Assembly: GCF_003013715.1 (NCBI RefSeq)
Contig: NC_072812.1
Location: forward strand, 2,542,001-2,606,000
Direction of reading: 5' to 3'
DNA length: 64,000 nt
From: Candidozyma auris
Taxonomy: Eukaryota > Ascomycota > Pichiomycetes > Serinales > Metschnikowiaceae
This document shows, in pieces, positions 23,318-33,890 of the stretch. Under the pieces are notes generated by a model that was not told the origin of the DNA, made no database searches, and was given only the letters and a program-made list of their open reading frames with translations. How positions within the stretch are numbered: the first letter of the stretch is position 1; every line of letters starts with the position of its first letter. The position numbers were made by a program, and so were the translations under genes.

Positions 23318-26113
23318 CTAACTATATATTCCCTGCGTAATCAACTGAAATTGATCGTATAGTCTGGTATACATGCTGCCCAAACTTTTTCCTATGAGCG
23401 AAACCTCAACGAAGCTGTCGATCTCTTCATCTTTCAATTGGGGTTGCAATCGGTTCTTAAGAAGAACACTGGTATTGTCGCCATTGTTAAAGCAAGGGAG
23501 ACTTGAATCTTTTTGCATAATTTCAACCATATTGATAATACGATCGCTCTCCTCTCTCAATGCTTTAAAGCAGTCCTTGCATAACTTTTTGAAATACTGG
23601 AATAGTTCACTTTCCGGACCATCCAAAAGATCAACATATTCCATGGTGAGTTTGAATGGAGCAGCTTCGAAGCCAAGACTACCGGGTGAGTTCGATAGAA
23701 GAAATCCAAAATCTATGTGTATGATATGACCTTCATCGTCAAGCATAATGTTTCCGTTGTGTCTGTCTTTAATTTGCAAAACGTAACAGATAATCGAATA
23801 TGAGGCCAAACTTCTAGCAAAATTTTCTTGTGCACACCTATAGGCAGCTGAGGACGGATCCCCAAATAGTTTTTCGAAGTAATCTTTGAGGGTGAATATG
23901 CGGCCCTTAGTATTTTCGCCAGCTCGAATTGAAATCTCAGTCAATGACTTCTTAATAGAGTGGATCGAGATTGCGTTAGTTATTGTCTCAACTAAACCAG
24001 TATTCGCACTTGTTATCAAAATTTTCATTCTCTTTGTCCACAGGGGTATTTGTTTGGTTGTCCATATATTGGAGATCATTGTAATAAGCTGACATGCGAA
24101 AGCCTCTTGAGGAAGATCAGAGCCATTCTTAGCGATGACTGAACATAAGTCCCAATTTGGTAGCTTGCCGTAAATGCTAGATTTCCTTATTCTTTGTCTC
24201 TTGGCATGCCAGTCCTCAGCTAGCTTAAAGTCATTTTCGAGCTTCCTTTCTCCAGCATCTGGATCATTGCCTTTAAGATGATTAAATTTCTCGTAATCAA
24301 TAGACTCGAATTGATCTTGCAACGCAATCATTGACTCGATAATTCGATTTTTTATCGCTGATGACTGTTCCGAGGTGGACTGACCTGAAGCCTCTAATTG
24401 TTGCAACATGACAGCTGCTATGCGCATTTGATCTGCTCTAGTCTTTGATGCAGCATCTATCAGGTTGGATGAGTTTCCGGACACCTTTTCGAGTACGTCC
24501 ATATGCGAGATACCAGACTTGCTTTGTTCAGGATCGAGATATGGGGAATGAGATGTCTTCATCTCACTCAAATCTGCTTCAAAGTTCTGTGAAGCGCTTT
24601 GCATCAGCCTGTTTTCTGTACTCAACGTGGGCGTTGTTCTATAGTTCAAGGAATGGTGAGTTGACATGGAGCGTTTCTGTAATAATATCCTATTCGAAGT
24701 TGATGAAGGATTGAAATCAATCTCATCACTAAGAAATTCAACAAACATTAAAAATGGAACTCTTTCTGCAGAATTAAGTACGCAAGCTTCATTTACACTA
24801 AGCTTCAATAGCTTGTGATGTTTCTTGTTTCTTGTGCTCGTATGGGGGAGAAGCTGGGGAATGTCGACCTCTGCGGGAAGAAGTGTGTCATTTATGATGG
24901 AAAGTTCTGCTCTTAAAGCAGATAGACGGGCTTCCTTTGGGAGCTGTGATAACCGTAAGGATACATTTTGTAACGCCAAGATGAATTCTGTCACATTTTT
25001 TGAATAATTTGATTTCAAATACCTGACAGGATCAACTAAGTCACTAGACGATGTTTCCAGTTTATAAATCTGTTTGTCTCTTTGGCTTTCACCGTATCGA
25101 AAAATTTCCTCACTTGACAAGCTGAGATCTCCAATATCCTTCGTAGAGGACGAGGAGACCAAATCAGGCATGGAATGTGAAATATGATGAGGCAGATCTA
25201 TTGATAAGGACAAGCTAGTTGGCCGAATCACCGACTCCACACTCAACTTTTTCTCCATGTGTTTCAAAAGAGTCACACTTTCCGATTCAGGATTGAGACT
25301 TTTGCCAGTGAAGGAATGATATCTTCTAAGCGGTTTTGAAGAAGTGTCTAATTCATCGTCACTGGTATAAAACTCAGACTCGTCAGATGCAAAACTTGAG
25401 CTTGAAAGCTTTTTATAACGAGCTGATGATTCAGAATGACGCTCAGGTTTGAGATCTGCTTGTGGATGGTGTATCCCACCTTCATCATCGGACTGAGCAG
25501 ACCTGCCTTCACCAGACATCTTTTGGTTTTTTAATGTTAGATTTCTTGTCAAGACTTTTTGAAAATTTGCAAGTTTGAAAACGAATGATCTCTGCTGACG
25601 ACCTTGTGTTGACAAAAGCGGTTTCGTGTAGTCATGAATTTGAGGTAATCCTATTGATGCTGCCAATGCGCCACAGAGCACTAGTGATGGGTGCAAGTTT
25701 TCCCGAAATTGAGGCTTCTGAGGAACTTCGGATGGATTAAACAAAATGTCCTGAAGCTTGTTTATTAAATTTCGAACGACCTGAAACGAGTATGATTTTG
25801 GTTCATCTTTGAGTTCAAACACATAAGCTTGCAACTGCCAAAAAACAATTAGACTGAAATGAGTATATCTTGCGCAGTATTCCAATATGAAATCCTCCAA
25901 TGCCATCGAATTGGTTTCGAACGATATCAAAAGTTGCAAAAGTTGGGGTATTAAAAACTCCAAGTCGTCATACTTGAACAGTCGAAGCTTTTGCGTTAGG
26001 TAATAGTGAACACCAATTTCGTCAGAATAGCGACGTAGATAACTGACACATTGAAATACGTCGAAATCAACAGAGTTGATCTCTTTGTACAACTTATCAG
26101 CTTCCTCGACCAT
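23318..26113 (-). CDS. PIK1: Phosphatidylinositol 4-kinase, MTLalpha allele
   Basis: Type III PI 4-kinase making PtdIns4P at the Golgi and nucleus, needed for secretion. The 931-residue product has the N-terminal LKU/helical region, a Ser-rich central region (about 200-350) and a C-terminal PI3/4-kinase catalytic domain. The catalytic loop DRHNGNIMLDD starts at residue 783, the activation-loop HIDFG at about 799-803, and the P-loop-like segment lies further upstream in the same domain. It is somewhat shorter than yeast Pik1 (1066). Location in the MTL block identifies it as PIKalpha. It is one of three same-strand cassette genes (OBP, PIK, alpha1) separated by only 171 and 92 bp. Confidence 0.93.
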   Translation of the reverse strand: MVEEADKLYKEINSVDFDVFQCVSYLRRYSDEIGVHYYLTQKLRLFKYDDLEFLIPQLLQLLISFETNSMALEDFILEYCARYTHFSLIVFWQLQAYVFELKDEPKSYSFQVVRNLINKLQDILFNPSEVPQKPQFRENLHPSLVLCGALAASIGLPQIHDYTKPLLSTQGRQQRSFVFKLANFQKVLTRNLTLKNQKMSGEGRSAQSDDEGGIHHPQADLKPERHSESSARYKKLSSSSFASDESEFYTSDDELDTSSKPLRRYHSFTGKSLNPESESVTLLKHMEKKLSVESVIRPTSLSLSIDLPHHISHSMPDLVSSSSTKDIGDLSLSSEEIFRYGESQRDKQIYKLETSSSDLVDPVRYLKSNYSKNVTEFILALQNVSLRLSQLPKEARLSALRAELSIINDTLLPAEVDIPQLLPHTSTRNKKHHKLLKLSVNEACVLNSAERVPFLMFVEFLSDEIDFNPSSTSNRILLQKRSMSTHHSLNYRTTPTLSTENRLMQSASQNFEADLSEMKTSHSPYLDPEQSKSGISHMDVLEKVSGNSSNLIDAASKTRADQMRIAAVMLQQLEASGQSTSEQSSAIKNRIIESMIALQDQFESIDYEKFNHLKGNDPDAGERKLENDFKLAEDWHAKRQRIRKSSIYGKLPNWDLCSVIAKNGSDLPQEAFACQLITMISNIWTTKQIPLWTKRMKILITSANTGLVETITNAISIHSIKKSLTEISIRAGENTKGRIFTLKDYFEKLFGDPSSAAYRCAQENFARSLASYSIICYVLQIKDRHNGNIMLDDEGHIIHIDFGFLLSNSPGSLGFEAAPFKLTMEYVDLLDGPESELFQYFKKLCKDCFKALREESDRIINMVEIMQKDSSLPCFNNGDNTSVLLKNRLQPQLKDEEIDSFVEVSLIGKSLGSMYTRLYDQFQLITQGIYS

Positions 26114-26284
26114 ACTGGTGAGTAATGTTAAGCCTACACTTGATTCACTTTACCACTGAAGAAAACGTATATGCAGTCTGTGTTTTCTACGCCTTTACAA
26201 TCAGATACCCAAAATCTTCATCACTAATTGGTGAGGGTTACAAAATGACTTACTATCTTCTAATCTAGTCTTACTCTTCCCATC

Positions 26285-27478
26285 TCAAGATCTATCTTGC
26301 GGCACGATTCTGAATAGAGAATTCAACTTGTACTTCATTTCCTCTGAAGTGTCATTGACCACATCGATAGCGGCGTTGATGATGAAAGGGACCTCATTCT
26401 CGTCATCCTTGCGGAAAAGCTTAGGCTCAAACGGTATGCCACTTTCAGCTCTTTCTCTTGCTTTCCTTCTCTGCTCTTCCTCAATCTTGAACTTTTCATC
26501 AGTAGCAGTCTTGTGATCATTCTCCCCGAGAGCTCGTGTTGTGCTGTCCCATAATTTACGCGACTCATGAGGAAGTTGCTCCTCCATTGGCTTAACCTGA
26601 GGTGGGTATGTCTTAATTTCTCTAGTATCAAGAAATTCCTCCTTTGAGCCTTTGGTCTCTTGAATCTCCATAACACCATTCCATTTGCCTGTGATAGTGT
26701 ATAAAATCTTCCCCGTTCTTGAATCTTTCACAGTCCCTTCGATCACGTCGTAATCTCCAGAAATGAAACCTTTGGTTTTAAATTCAATGTCTGCTTCTAA
26801 CTCCAAACTCTCACATTTGATTAGCATATGGTCACCGAGTTCCATTTTTAGCTTGCCAAAGAGAATACCACGACAATAGACATTGGGTTGTGTCATTGAA
26901 TATACTTCGTTCTCGTGCTCGCCTAGGGTCAAGTGAGCGATTCCTTCCATCATCGCCGCAGATGAATTCCCCAAAAATTTCGATCTGGGTATGACAACAC
27001 CGTCGGCCCGTATCTTCTTCTCAGGAACCATATAAAAGTACGACGACTCCGGTGGGTGGTGGCAAGTCTGTTCGGCCACGTAATAGCCAGTAGACTGATC
27101 CGGAAGGTCATCCCAAAAGCAAGAAAACACCTCACCCAAAATCGGGTTGAGCGGTTTCTTGACTGCTTTGGGGGCAATATGCCAACTAGATAAGTACCAT
27201 TTGACGACAAGAAGAAAACGTTGCATATCGTCAGAGGTAGAATTTGCTTCAAATAGGATTTGAGGAGTATGGAAAGCGTTCGTAATACGCTCCAACATCG
27301 ATTTTCTTTCTAAGATGAACGTTGGCAATGTGATTCTTGTCAAATCACAACCAGGCCGCAATTGGGAGATGATTCCCATAAGAATCGATTGATTTTCTGA
27401 ACCAATATCATCTCCCTCTGTAGGCGCAGACGAAGCATCTGAAACACCAATCTTATTCTTTAATCGACCCAAAACCAT
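26285..27478 (-). CDS. OBPALPHA: Oxysterol-binding protein (Osh6/7-like), MTLalpha allele
   Basis: Short OSBP-related lipid-transfer protein with no PH domain, similar to yeast Osh6/Osh7, which exchange phosphatidylserine for PI4P at ER-plasma membrane contacts. The 397 residues comprise one ORD domain. Visible signatures are ISQLRPGCDLTRITLPTFIL near residue 38, KPLNPILGEVFSC near 105 and the family hallmark EQTCHHPPESSYFY near 136, then QPNVYCRGILFGK and KGFISGDYDVIEG. MTL context makes it the OBPalpha allele. PIKalpha next door produces PI4P, the likely counter-ligand. The ATG overlaps a perfect 5' splice-site-like GGTAAGTAT. I keep the uninterrupted ORF because its N-terminus reads well. 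Confidence 0.92.
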   Translation of the reverse strand: MVLGRLKNKIGVSDASSAPTEGDDIGSENQSILMGIISQLRPGCDLTRITLPTFILERKSMLERITNAFHTPQILFEANSTSDDMQRFLLVVKWYLSSWHIAPKAVKKPLNPILGEVFSCFWDDLPDQSTGYYVAEQTCHHPPESSYFYMVPEKKIRADGVVIPRSKFLGNSSAAMMEGIAHLTLGEHENEVYSMTQPNVYCRGILFGKLKMELGDHMLIKCESLELEADIEFKTKGFISGDYDVIEGTVKDSRTGKILYTITGKWNGVMEIQETKGSKEEFLDTREIKTYPPQVKPMEEQLPHESRKLWDSTTRALGENDHKTATDEKFKIEEEQRRKARERAESGIPFEPKLFRKDDENEVPFIINAAIDVVNDTSEEMKYKLNSLFRIVPQDRS

Positions 27479-27815
27479 ACTTACCGGAAGTTGTCTATCC
27501 TGGCTTCGAAATTGCTAAGTACGCTAGCGATAACACTTACATCCGCACTTCACATGCATGATTTTTTTGGCTAAGCACGAGCGCAAGTGAAGGCGGAGAT
27601 CCAGTCGAAAGGAGCTCGTACCCCAACTGGGTAAGAAATAATTATGACTATGAATATTTTGTCTCAAAACGTATATTTCTAAGGTAAATCGTTTAAGCCT
27701 TCTTAAATTTCATCTTTGAAGGGAATGCTTTAATTAAAAATATTGTAGAATATGATGCGAAACTGAAACACGGGCAAACTATATAACTTTTGTCTCATTT
27801 TCCGTTTGCAACATA
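27479..27815. other. Divergent spacer OBPalpha / 91-codon ORF
   Basis: This 337-bp stretch is A/T-rich towards the right. On the minus strand, upstream of OBPalpha, it has two GTAAGT sequences and short uORF-like ATGs (MHVKCGCKCYR then stop). On the plus strand it would be the promoter of the small ORF. Confidence 0.5.
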
Positions 27816-28091
27816 ATGCCCGAGATTTCCAATCTGGAATCAATTGAGGAGCTCGAACGTACTCAAGAGGCTCTCAAAGTGCTTGCTGTTTCATTGAGCT
27901 CAATCCGAACCATCGATGCTCATGAACTTAGCAAAGAGTTGAACGAACAGATCTATAGAGCAAGGCCCTATATGGAAGGTAGGGCAACGTCCTCAAAGAA
28001 TGAGCAGCAATTGATAGACGATATAAACCATCTTGCGCAGACATGTCTTCAAATGATCCGAGTGAGAGAGAACTTGGAGACATGTGAGTAA
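27816..28091 (+). CDS. 91-residue ORF in MTLalpha; possible truncated alpha2
   Basis: Small ATG-initiated ORF of 91 codons, fully helical and charged (SIEELERTQEALKVLAVSLS, then DDINHLAQTCLQMIRVRENL). It lies between OBPalpha and MAS2, with its stop only 58 bp from the MAS2 3' end. There is no homeodomain in this ORF, and the plus strand opposite MAS2 offers none. The helical pattern and the spacing of the two amphipathic helices recall the N-terminal dimerisation region of yeast alpha2-type proteins, judged by eye only. It could be a homeodomain-less alpha2 remnant, an unrelated small MTL gene, or a non-coding ORF. A GTGAGT donor-like sequence (28085-28090) sits at the very end. Confidence 0.5.
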   Translation: MPEISNLESIEELERTQEALKVLAVSLSSIRTIDAHELSKELNEQIYRARPYMEGRATSSKNEQQLIDDINHLAQTCLQMIRVRENLETCE

Positions 28092-28149
28092 TTATTTAAT
28101 CGATTCATTAGCATTCTGCACTAAATAGTACATCTGATGTATTCTCTGC

Positions 28150-29631
28150 CTATGAAAACCACTCTTTGAGTGTAGATTTGCCTTCTTTGCTGTAGTCTCG
28201 AGGATGAGGAGGAGCGGGAGTATCCCAGGCACCAAGACCAAAATACCGCAAGACGTATTCGACGTCTCCGATCTCTTCACGGTTGCCCTGAATTGCCACC
28301 GAAGGTTGGCTTTGCTTCTTTCCATTTCCAATTCCTGAGAACACTTTCTGCGCAACCTTACGCACGTCGTCTATCAGAAGCGCCTCAATTTTAGCCACCA
28401 TCTCATCAACCGTTGTGACCTTACCCTGGCATTGCACTTGACGGCCGATATCTTCGAGCGCTGCAAGCTTGCTCTCAACGTTCATGAGCAATGACGAGAT
28501 GAGCTGGTTCTTGGCCCTGCGGAACTCTTGCGAGGTGATACCACCTTTGCTTATGTCAGTCTCCAAAACTTTGGCGAACTCGTGAGCGGCAACCTGAGCC
28601 ATGTACTCACCATGTCCCAAGTAGCATGAGATGGTGATGCCAAAAAGTCCCAGGTCGGTGTAGGCATGATTGAAGCACAGGCAGTTTTCAACAAATGGGT
28701 ATTGGTTCAACACTCTGAAAAGTCTCAGGAACATACCTTTACCAGGGCCACCGGCAGAGAAGGAAGAGCCACCGCCAAGCAACTTTTGGAGGGTAGCCAA
28801 AGCATATAGGTCCTCGCTGAGCAAGCCCTCTGTTTCGAATGCAATTTGCATGTGCACAAGTTTTGGCAAGTTACTGTAGAGTGGTTCCTGGTAAGGCAAG
28901 GCGATCTCGCCTCCTTTGTAAACAGGCTTCTCATGTTTGATTGGGGCCCCCAGGCTCTTCCAGTCACCTAGACGCAGTTCCACCATCTTTAACACCTCTT
29001 GGTGGTCTACTCCCACCATCGCCACAACAGTGTTTTCTGGTGTGTAGAAATTTTTATGAAAAGACGCAATACCCTCTGGAGTTAGACTCCGCAACGAGTC
29101 TGGCAGCCCGTGCAATGGCATGCCCAAGGTGTTCCCTGGATAAGCAGCAGCATGCAAGATCTCTGGAAGAAACAAGTCGTGCTTATGTATAAGCTCCCCC
29201 AACTCATACTCAACTGTGTCCCCAGCCTCGGCAATTTCCGGAGCCGTGAGCTGAGGTTCACGAATGGTCTCTGCGATGCAATCAAACATCTTGTTCACGT
29301 CCTTATTGAAAACCAGTGCCTGGTACATGATAGACTCTCTCTGAGCACCACACATGTAGTTCCCACCTAAACGAGCCAATTCGTCCATCATCTGTTTCCC
29401 GCTTCTTTTCAGCGTGCTTTTGAATGCCAAACGGTCCATTATATGAGAATGGCCCGAGGTGTGTTCATTCTCGTACCTCAGCCCAGCGTCTATGTATGCT
29501 CCTAGAGCGGAAAAATGCCCTGGGGTCGAGTCTGTCACCACTCTTAGCCCATTTGCAAGCTTTGTAATTTGGATGGGCGAAGCTGACGTTGAAAGCTTTC
29601 TCAGATAGAATCTTGCACTTCTTGAAAGCAT
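28150..29631 (-). CDS. MAS2: Mitochondrial processing peptidase alpha subunit
   Basis: Alpha subunit of the matrix processing peptidase that removes presequences from imported proteins. It is an M16-family member that binds substrate but lacks catalysis. The 493 residues fit the family. The N-terminus is a presequence (MLSRSARFYLRKLSTSAS). The M16 core starts at ITKLANGLRVVTDSTPGHFS. The zinc-site equivalent of the beta subunit is degenerate here (HSHIMDRLAFKST), as expected for alpha. The glycine-rich substrate loop is intact (GGGSSFSAGGPGKGMF). The frame extends upstream to 29688 only through a TTG, so the ATG at 29629-29631 is used. MAS2 marks the right flank of the mating locus. Confidence 0.95.
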   Translation of the reverse strand: MLSRSARFYLRKLSTSASPIQITKLANGLRVVTDSTPGHFSALGAYIDAGLRYENEHTSGHSHIMDRLAFKSTLKRSGKQMMDELARLGGNYMCGAQRESIMYQALVFNKDVNKMFDCIAETIREPQLTAPEIAEAGDTVEYELGELIHKHDLFLPEILHAAAYPGNTLGMPLHGLPDSLRSLTPEGIASFHKNFYTPENTVVAMVGVDHQEVLKMVELRLGDWKSLGAPIKHEKPVYKGGEIALPYQEPLYSNLPKLVHMQIAFETEGLLSEDLYALATLQKLLGGGSSFSAGGPGKGMFLRLFRVLNQYPFVENCLCFNHAYTDLGLFGITISCYLGHGEYMAQVAAHEFAKVLETDISKGGITSQEFRRAKNQLISSLLMNVESKLAALEDIGRQVQCQGKVTTVDEMVAKIEALLIDDVRKVAQKVFSGIGNGKKQSQPSVAIQGNREEIGDVEYVLRYFGLGAWDTPAPPHPRDYSKEGKSTLKEWFS

Positions 29632-30803
29632 GATTAAAGGATTATACTCAAAAGTTGGGTGGGTGTATCTTCTATGAGGAAAATGCAAAAGGCAAGATTA
29701 ATTCTATTATTGTGATTGGGAGGATGCAAATAAATTATATGGGGATGTCCCAACTCGTGGATTGCTGAAATCTATGAACTTGTCCCCAAAACTGTGAGTC
29801 TTAGAGATTTCTCGGTATCTTTCTTTTCAGGTTCCGATCAAAGATGCGATGTAGGTGCGAAAAAGATATATCGAGTACGCTTTCTGGATTGCCACCTTAC
29901 AGTTAAGATTAGAAATCAACAAAACGTGGTCTAGACGACTCAAAGTCATTTTTTGAATTTTGTTTATCTCTGAGGCTGATTCTTGTTATTTTTTTGTGCT
30001 GCGGTTAGTTTTCAATTTTATGAGTGGCTGGCTGAGTGATGTTTTTTTTTTTTTGCAGCCAATTTACAGAGTGGGAGAATAGTTGAGAACACCTCCAAGG
30101 GCAAACGTTAAGGATGAAAATATATATATATATTTTTCTTGGAAGTTTGACAGAATCCAATATAATTAGTTTTAGAAGTTTGAATATTTTTGAGAGGTAT
30201 CTGTTTGGCCACTGTAGGATGGATGAATAAGCTATGTATTCTAGACGTCAATGACACTATACTTGATCGCAAAATCCCTCTACGTCCAATACAACGATGA
30301 ATAGCTGACTACGTACTTAGTCTGATTGTAGGAAGTAGCTATGTATAGTAGTCAGGTAACGCATTCTACATTACATATATCCTGATATCATCTACCCACT
30401 GTGGTCATTTTGAAAAGGAAATACTAGCAGGGAATAGTCGGCAGCATTACACTGTCACAATGGAGCCCCAGTTATGTAGTTACCATTGCTAGTTGATGTA
30501 TTTTGACGTACGTTGCAATTTTCTATAAATATGCTATGCATACAATGATAGTATCAGCCAAAAAGTGTTCCTGCCTAGTTAAACCTAATTTTGTTGAAAA
30601 GAGGTCTTGAAATACCAGAGACAACAACCATGCCACATTTGAGGTCTTTTGGTGTATCCACAAATGAAGTCTTGTCAATTTTAAATCCACCACCACAACG
30701 ATGCTGGTGAATAACCAAGCCCCAGAAGGTCTCAGAGATACCTTTTCTGCAAAACCCCTGCCACTTCACAACACTTGATCTAGATTACCTCGATAACATG
30801 CCT
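29632..30803. other. 1.2-kb spacer: MAS2 upstream / RMT2 downstream
   Basis: A/T-rich with a (AT)n stretch near 30120-30135, a T-tract at about 30042-30054 adjoining a minus-strand TTGGCTGCAAAA motif (30052-30062), and a small ORF remnant at 30575-30790. No recognisable gene. Confidence 0.5.
30575..30790 (-). pseudogene. Orphan coding-like fragment downstream of RMT2
   Basis: A minus-strand open frame with no ATG start, bounded by stops, of about 70 codons. It reads protein-like (WGLVIHQHRCGGGFKIDKTS, then DLKCGMVVVSGISRPLF), unlike the flanking A/T-rich spacer. I do not recognise a family. It may be the 3' remnant of a decayed gene or a chance ORF. Confidence 0.25.
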
Positions 30804-32105
30804 TTAAATTTCCTGAAATGTAGCCTCCGGATGGTAGTACACGGGGCACAGCCAGTATGGCCTTCTGATGTCGTCCCACACACTCTCGTCTTTCTCGTTA
30901 CCTTTCTTCAAAGTTTCCTGTGGGATTTGGACCTCCTTGAAAGTAACCTGAAGACCATAGTTGCCCAAATCAATCTCGACCAACTTCTTGTACACCTCGT
31001 ATATCACCTGTCTGTCAGCACCTAAACCGTTAAAGAAGGAGAAGACACCGCTAGGTTTGAGGAGCCCGACAACAAAGTCAAAGAGTTCAAGCATGTCTTG
31101 ATAGTGTTCAGAGAAAGTGTCGTAGTAGATGCCATCAAAGTAAACCTGGCCAGAGCTAAGTAAGAGCGTTAGTTGATCTTGCCAGCGGCCCTCGAGAACG
31201 ACAACGTTGGGCTTGTTGAACCAGCCCTCTTCCCTCATCTTCTTGAGAACATCAGGGTGGCCTTCACAAATGTAATGTTTCGTAGGTTTCTTATTGTTGA
31301 TCATTGTATCGATAATGCCCATACCAAAACCAATATTGAGTACGTTGACATCTTTTGCGTCTTCAGCAGTTTTGAATAGTGTCTCACAGCCTATTCTCAT
31401 GATATCGGTTTCCCAGGACATCATAACGCCGTCTTTGCCCTCCTCAGTGATCAAGGCATCGTCCTTGTACTCTAGCTTGGACTCAAGGTATGCCTTTTGG
31501 TTGAACGATGGATCATTCGTCTCATCGACAGCCTCTTTTTCTGTTTGAGATTTCGTTTCCTCCTCCTCAGCCTCAGCTTTTGTGTTCTCAGCAGCATCAT
31601 TTCCAGTCTCCACCTCTGCATCTAATCCAGTCTCAAGAGATGCCTTTTCTGTGTCGACAAGTTCAGGAACCTCGTCATCGCTAAGGACTTCCATGTCAAA
31701 TTCACTTACCTTCCGCAAGAGCAACTCGGCGCGAACTCCAGCATCGACAATCTGCTTGTACAAAGGCGTCTCCTTCAAACCTCTTTTGATGAGTATGCAT
31801 CCAGGCGTATCTCCATTCACGTCAGTAAGACACCAGCCTGCACCATACTCGAAAAGCACCGTAACCATGTCATTCGCAACATTCATCTCATCTTCAGAAA
31901 GATTTTTGGGAACATGAGTTGCTATAAGATGCAATGGAGTAGTGGTAGTCAGGGCATCCTCATCAATGCCGTGTGTGTAGTTGTACGCCTCTTCAATGGT
32001 GTAAGTGGCAGGAATGCCTGCTTTTAAGTAATGCTTTAGCTCATCTAGAGCTTTGCTAGTAATTGGTCTAGACGCAAACTTGCAGAGATCGTGAAGATCA
32101 GACAT
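30804..32105 (-). CDS. RMT2: Protein arginine N-methyltransferase 2 (delta-N-Arg)
   Basis: Orthologue of yeast Rmt2, the type IV arginine methyltransferase that modifies the internal delta-nitrogen of Arg (ribosomal protein L12 in yeast). The 433-residue product has an N-terminal ankyrin-like region (TTTPLHLIATHVP, then VTVLFEYGAGWCLTDVNGDT), an acidic linker and a C-terminal SAM-binding domain. That domain includes motif I VLNIGFGMGIIDTMI and the acidic motif ICEGHPDVLKKM, characteristic of the RMT2/GAMT group. An upstream in-frame ATG at 32141 would add 12 residues; the ATG at 32105 (MSDLHDLC) begins the conserved part and is preferred. Confidence 0.92.
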   Translation of the reverse strand: MSDLHDLCKFASRPITSKALDELKHYLKAGIPATYTIEEAYNYTHGIDEDALTTTTPLHLIATHVPKNLSEDEMNVANDMVTVLFEYGAGWCLTDVNGDTPGCILIKRGLKETPLYKQIVDAGVRAELLLRKVSEFDMEVLSDDEVPELVDTEKASLETGLDAEVETGNDAAENTKAEAEEEETKSQTEKEAVDETNDPSFNQKAYLESKLEYKDDALITEEGKDGVMMSWETDIMRIGCETLFKTAEDAKDVNVLNIGFGMGIIDTMINNKKPTKHYICEGHPDVLKKMREEGWFNKPNVVVLEGRWQDQLTLLLSSGQVYFDGIYYDTFSEHYQDMLELFDFVVGLLKPSGVFSFFNGLGADRQVIYEVYKKLVEIDLGNYGLQVTFKEVQIPQETLKKGNEKDESVWDDIRRPYWLCPVYYHPEATFQEI

Positions 32106-33890
32106 GTTGGAGATGTAAAGTCTACAGGCATCTGGCTGCAATCTATGGCCGATGAGGTCACGTGCAAACTGTGAATTTTAGAATATTGGCCATTTCTTCA
32201 ACGAAATGATGATAATGAGGGTTCTCAGGCCATATAACAGAGTTCCTATCGATCAACAAGTACACAAGACTGTGTGGCTTCTTAAGTGTTGATCCTCACT
32301 CCATGCTATCACCTCTCTCACTAGTGAAGGTGATGCATCAGTAAAAAAAATTCCATCATCTAGTCCACATAATGCTACTCTCCTCTGCATTTCTCGAACC
32401 TAAATCAATCTAAACTTCATCAAGTGTCAAGCACAAAAAAGTGTGTGGCGTGTAATCCCATCAACTTCTTAGATAAGTCGTTGCGAAAGTACCTAATATT
32501 GACTACTACATTGGGCCAACACTAAGAACAGTATGACAATATCTAATTAACTGACAGAGATCACAGCTCATATTTCATTCTCTGTATGAAGAGTAATTTG
32601 TTTGCTCCGTAAACTTTGTGGGAAAGAGGACTTTCAAATTTTTTCGGGAGATGTGTCAAAAGCATGTAAGCGGCGATTTGTAAGGCCAGGGCCAACCTGG
32701 AACATAGCGATTCTAGGTGCCATTTGAGATCGTATGTAGCCTGGCCCTCTTGCAAATGCAATTACTAGAAAACTTGCATAGACTTGCTCTGGCAGACAGA
32801 ATTCATCATAAGTTGCTCGAGAAAGCTCAATCGGCTCTCAATAGCACTTCTTATAGAGGCATTGAAGCATATGACCCTTTATAGGCAACGTATATTGTAG
32901 ATAAAATTTTTCATCTTTGTATCTTTTACGAAACTCTTGATGTCGCTCGTAGGGCAGCGAAAAGAAACACTTAGTCCAATGACTAAGGTGATGTGGAAAA
33001 CAAAATTGCAGCGACTACAGAAGAGAGCTCAAGTATGGAGTCAATTGTCTACTTGTGAGTTTCTCTCCCTCCTACATTCACGAGAACACCAATTCGTCCT
33101 TTATAACTCGATCTCATCCAGCAATTGTGTATGATGTATGGCATTGTGCGTGAGAAGCGGCGAACTCCACTGACAAAAGCATTGTTTTTTATGGCCAAAG
33201 TGAGCGTCAACCTAACTCCTAGTGAAAGTTTTCATGAAGGTATAGAATCAGCCACCTGATTGTCATTGGCCGCCCCTCAGCAGATCTGCAATCAGGTCTC
33301 CACTGATGCCGTGAATACTGTGACACCTCTGACTGGCTGCCTGACTTAATTTGTCAAAACCCCTTTTAGGCGTTTCTTTCTGAGCCCTGCAGCAGACAAG
33401 GCAATTGTTGAAAATGCCTTGGCCGGAAGTACCTACTCTTTCGCGAAGCTCTTGGAGAAACATTGTATGATCTAAACTTTCGATAGAATCATAAATAATT
33501 TACACATCACCACAGCGAATGCTTTTCTTCATCCTGACAACCTCACCAAAATCTCTCCCCCACGCGGAGGCTCCCGGAACGCCGTTTGCTTATCTGAGAG
33601 GATCTACAGGAACGGCAAGAAAAATAAGAGGGGCTTTTCCACACAAAATGGCCAAAGACCACATGCAAATTTTCAGCAAATGCAAGAGCCTCACAAAAGG
33701 TAGGGGCGTTTCGTCTCTTCGCACCTCCCACTTTTTTTTGCACCCAACCGCTGTCAACGCGGCCAAGAAAAGACTGTCAAACTTTGACACATTCGTCGAT
33801 TTGACAAAAGTTTTCTAAGATATCGCAAAAGATTTAAGACCTGAAGTCAGAAAGATGAAGGCAGTTGCCTCTTTTGCATTCTTTCTATTC

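Noticed and set aside
28150..29631. Homeodomain exon of alpha2 on the plus strand opposite MAS2
   Set aside because: Plus-strand ORFs there show no WFxNxR-type homeodomain motif and are shadows of MAS2.
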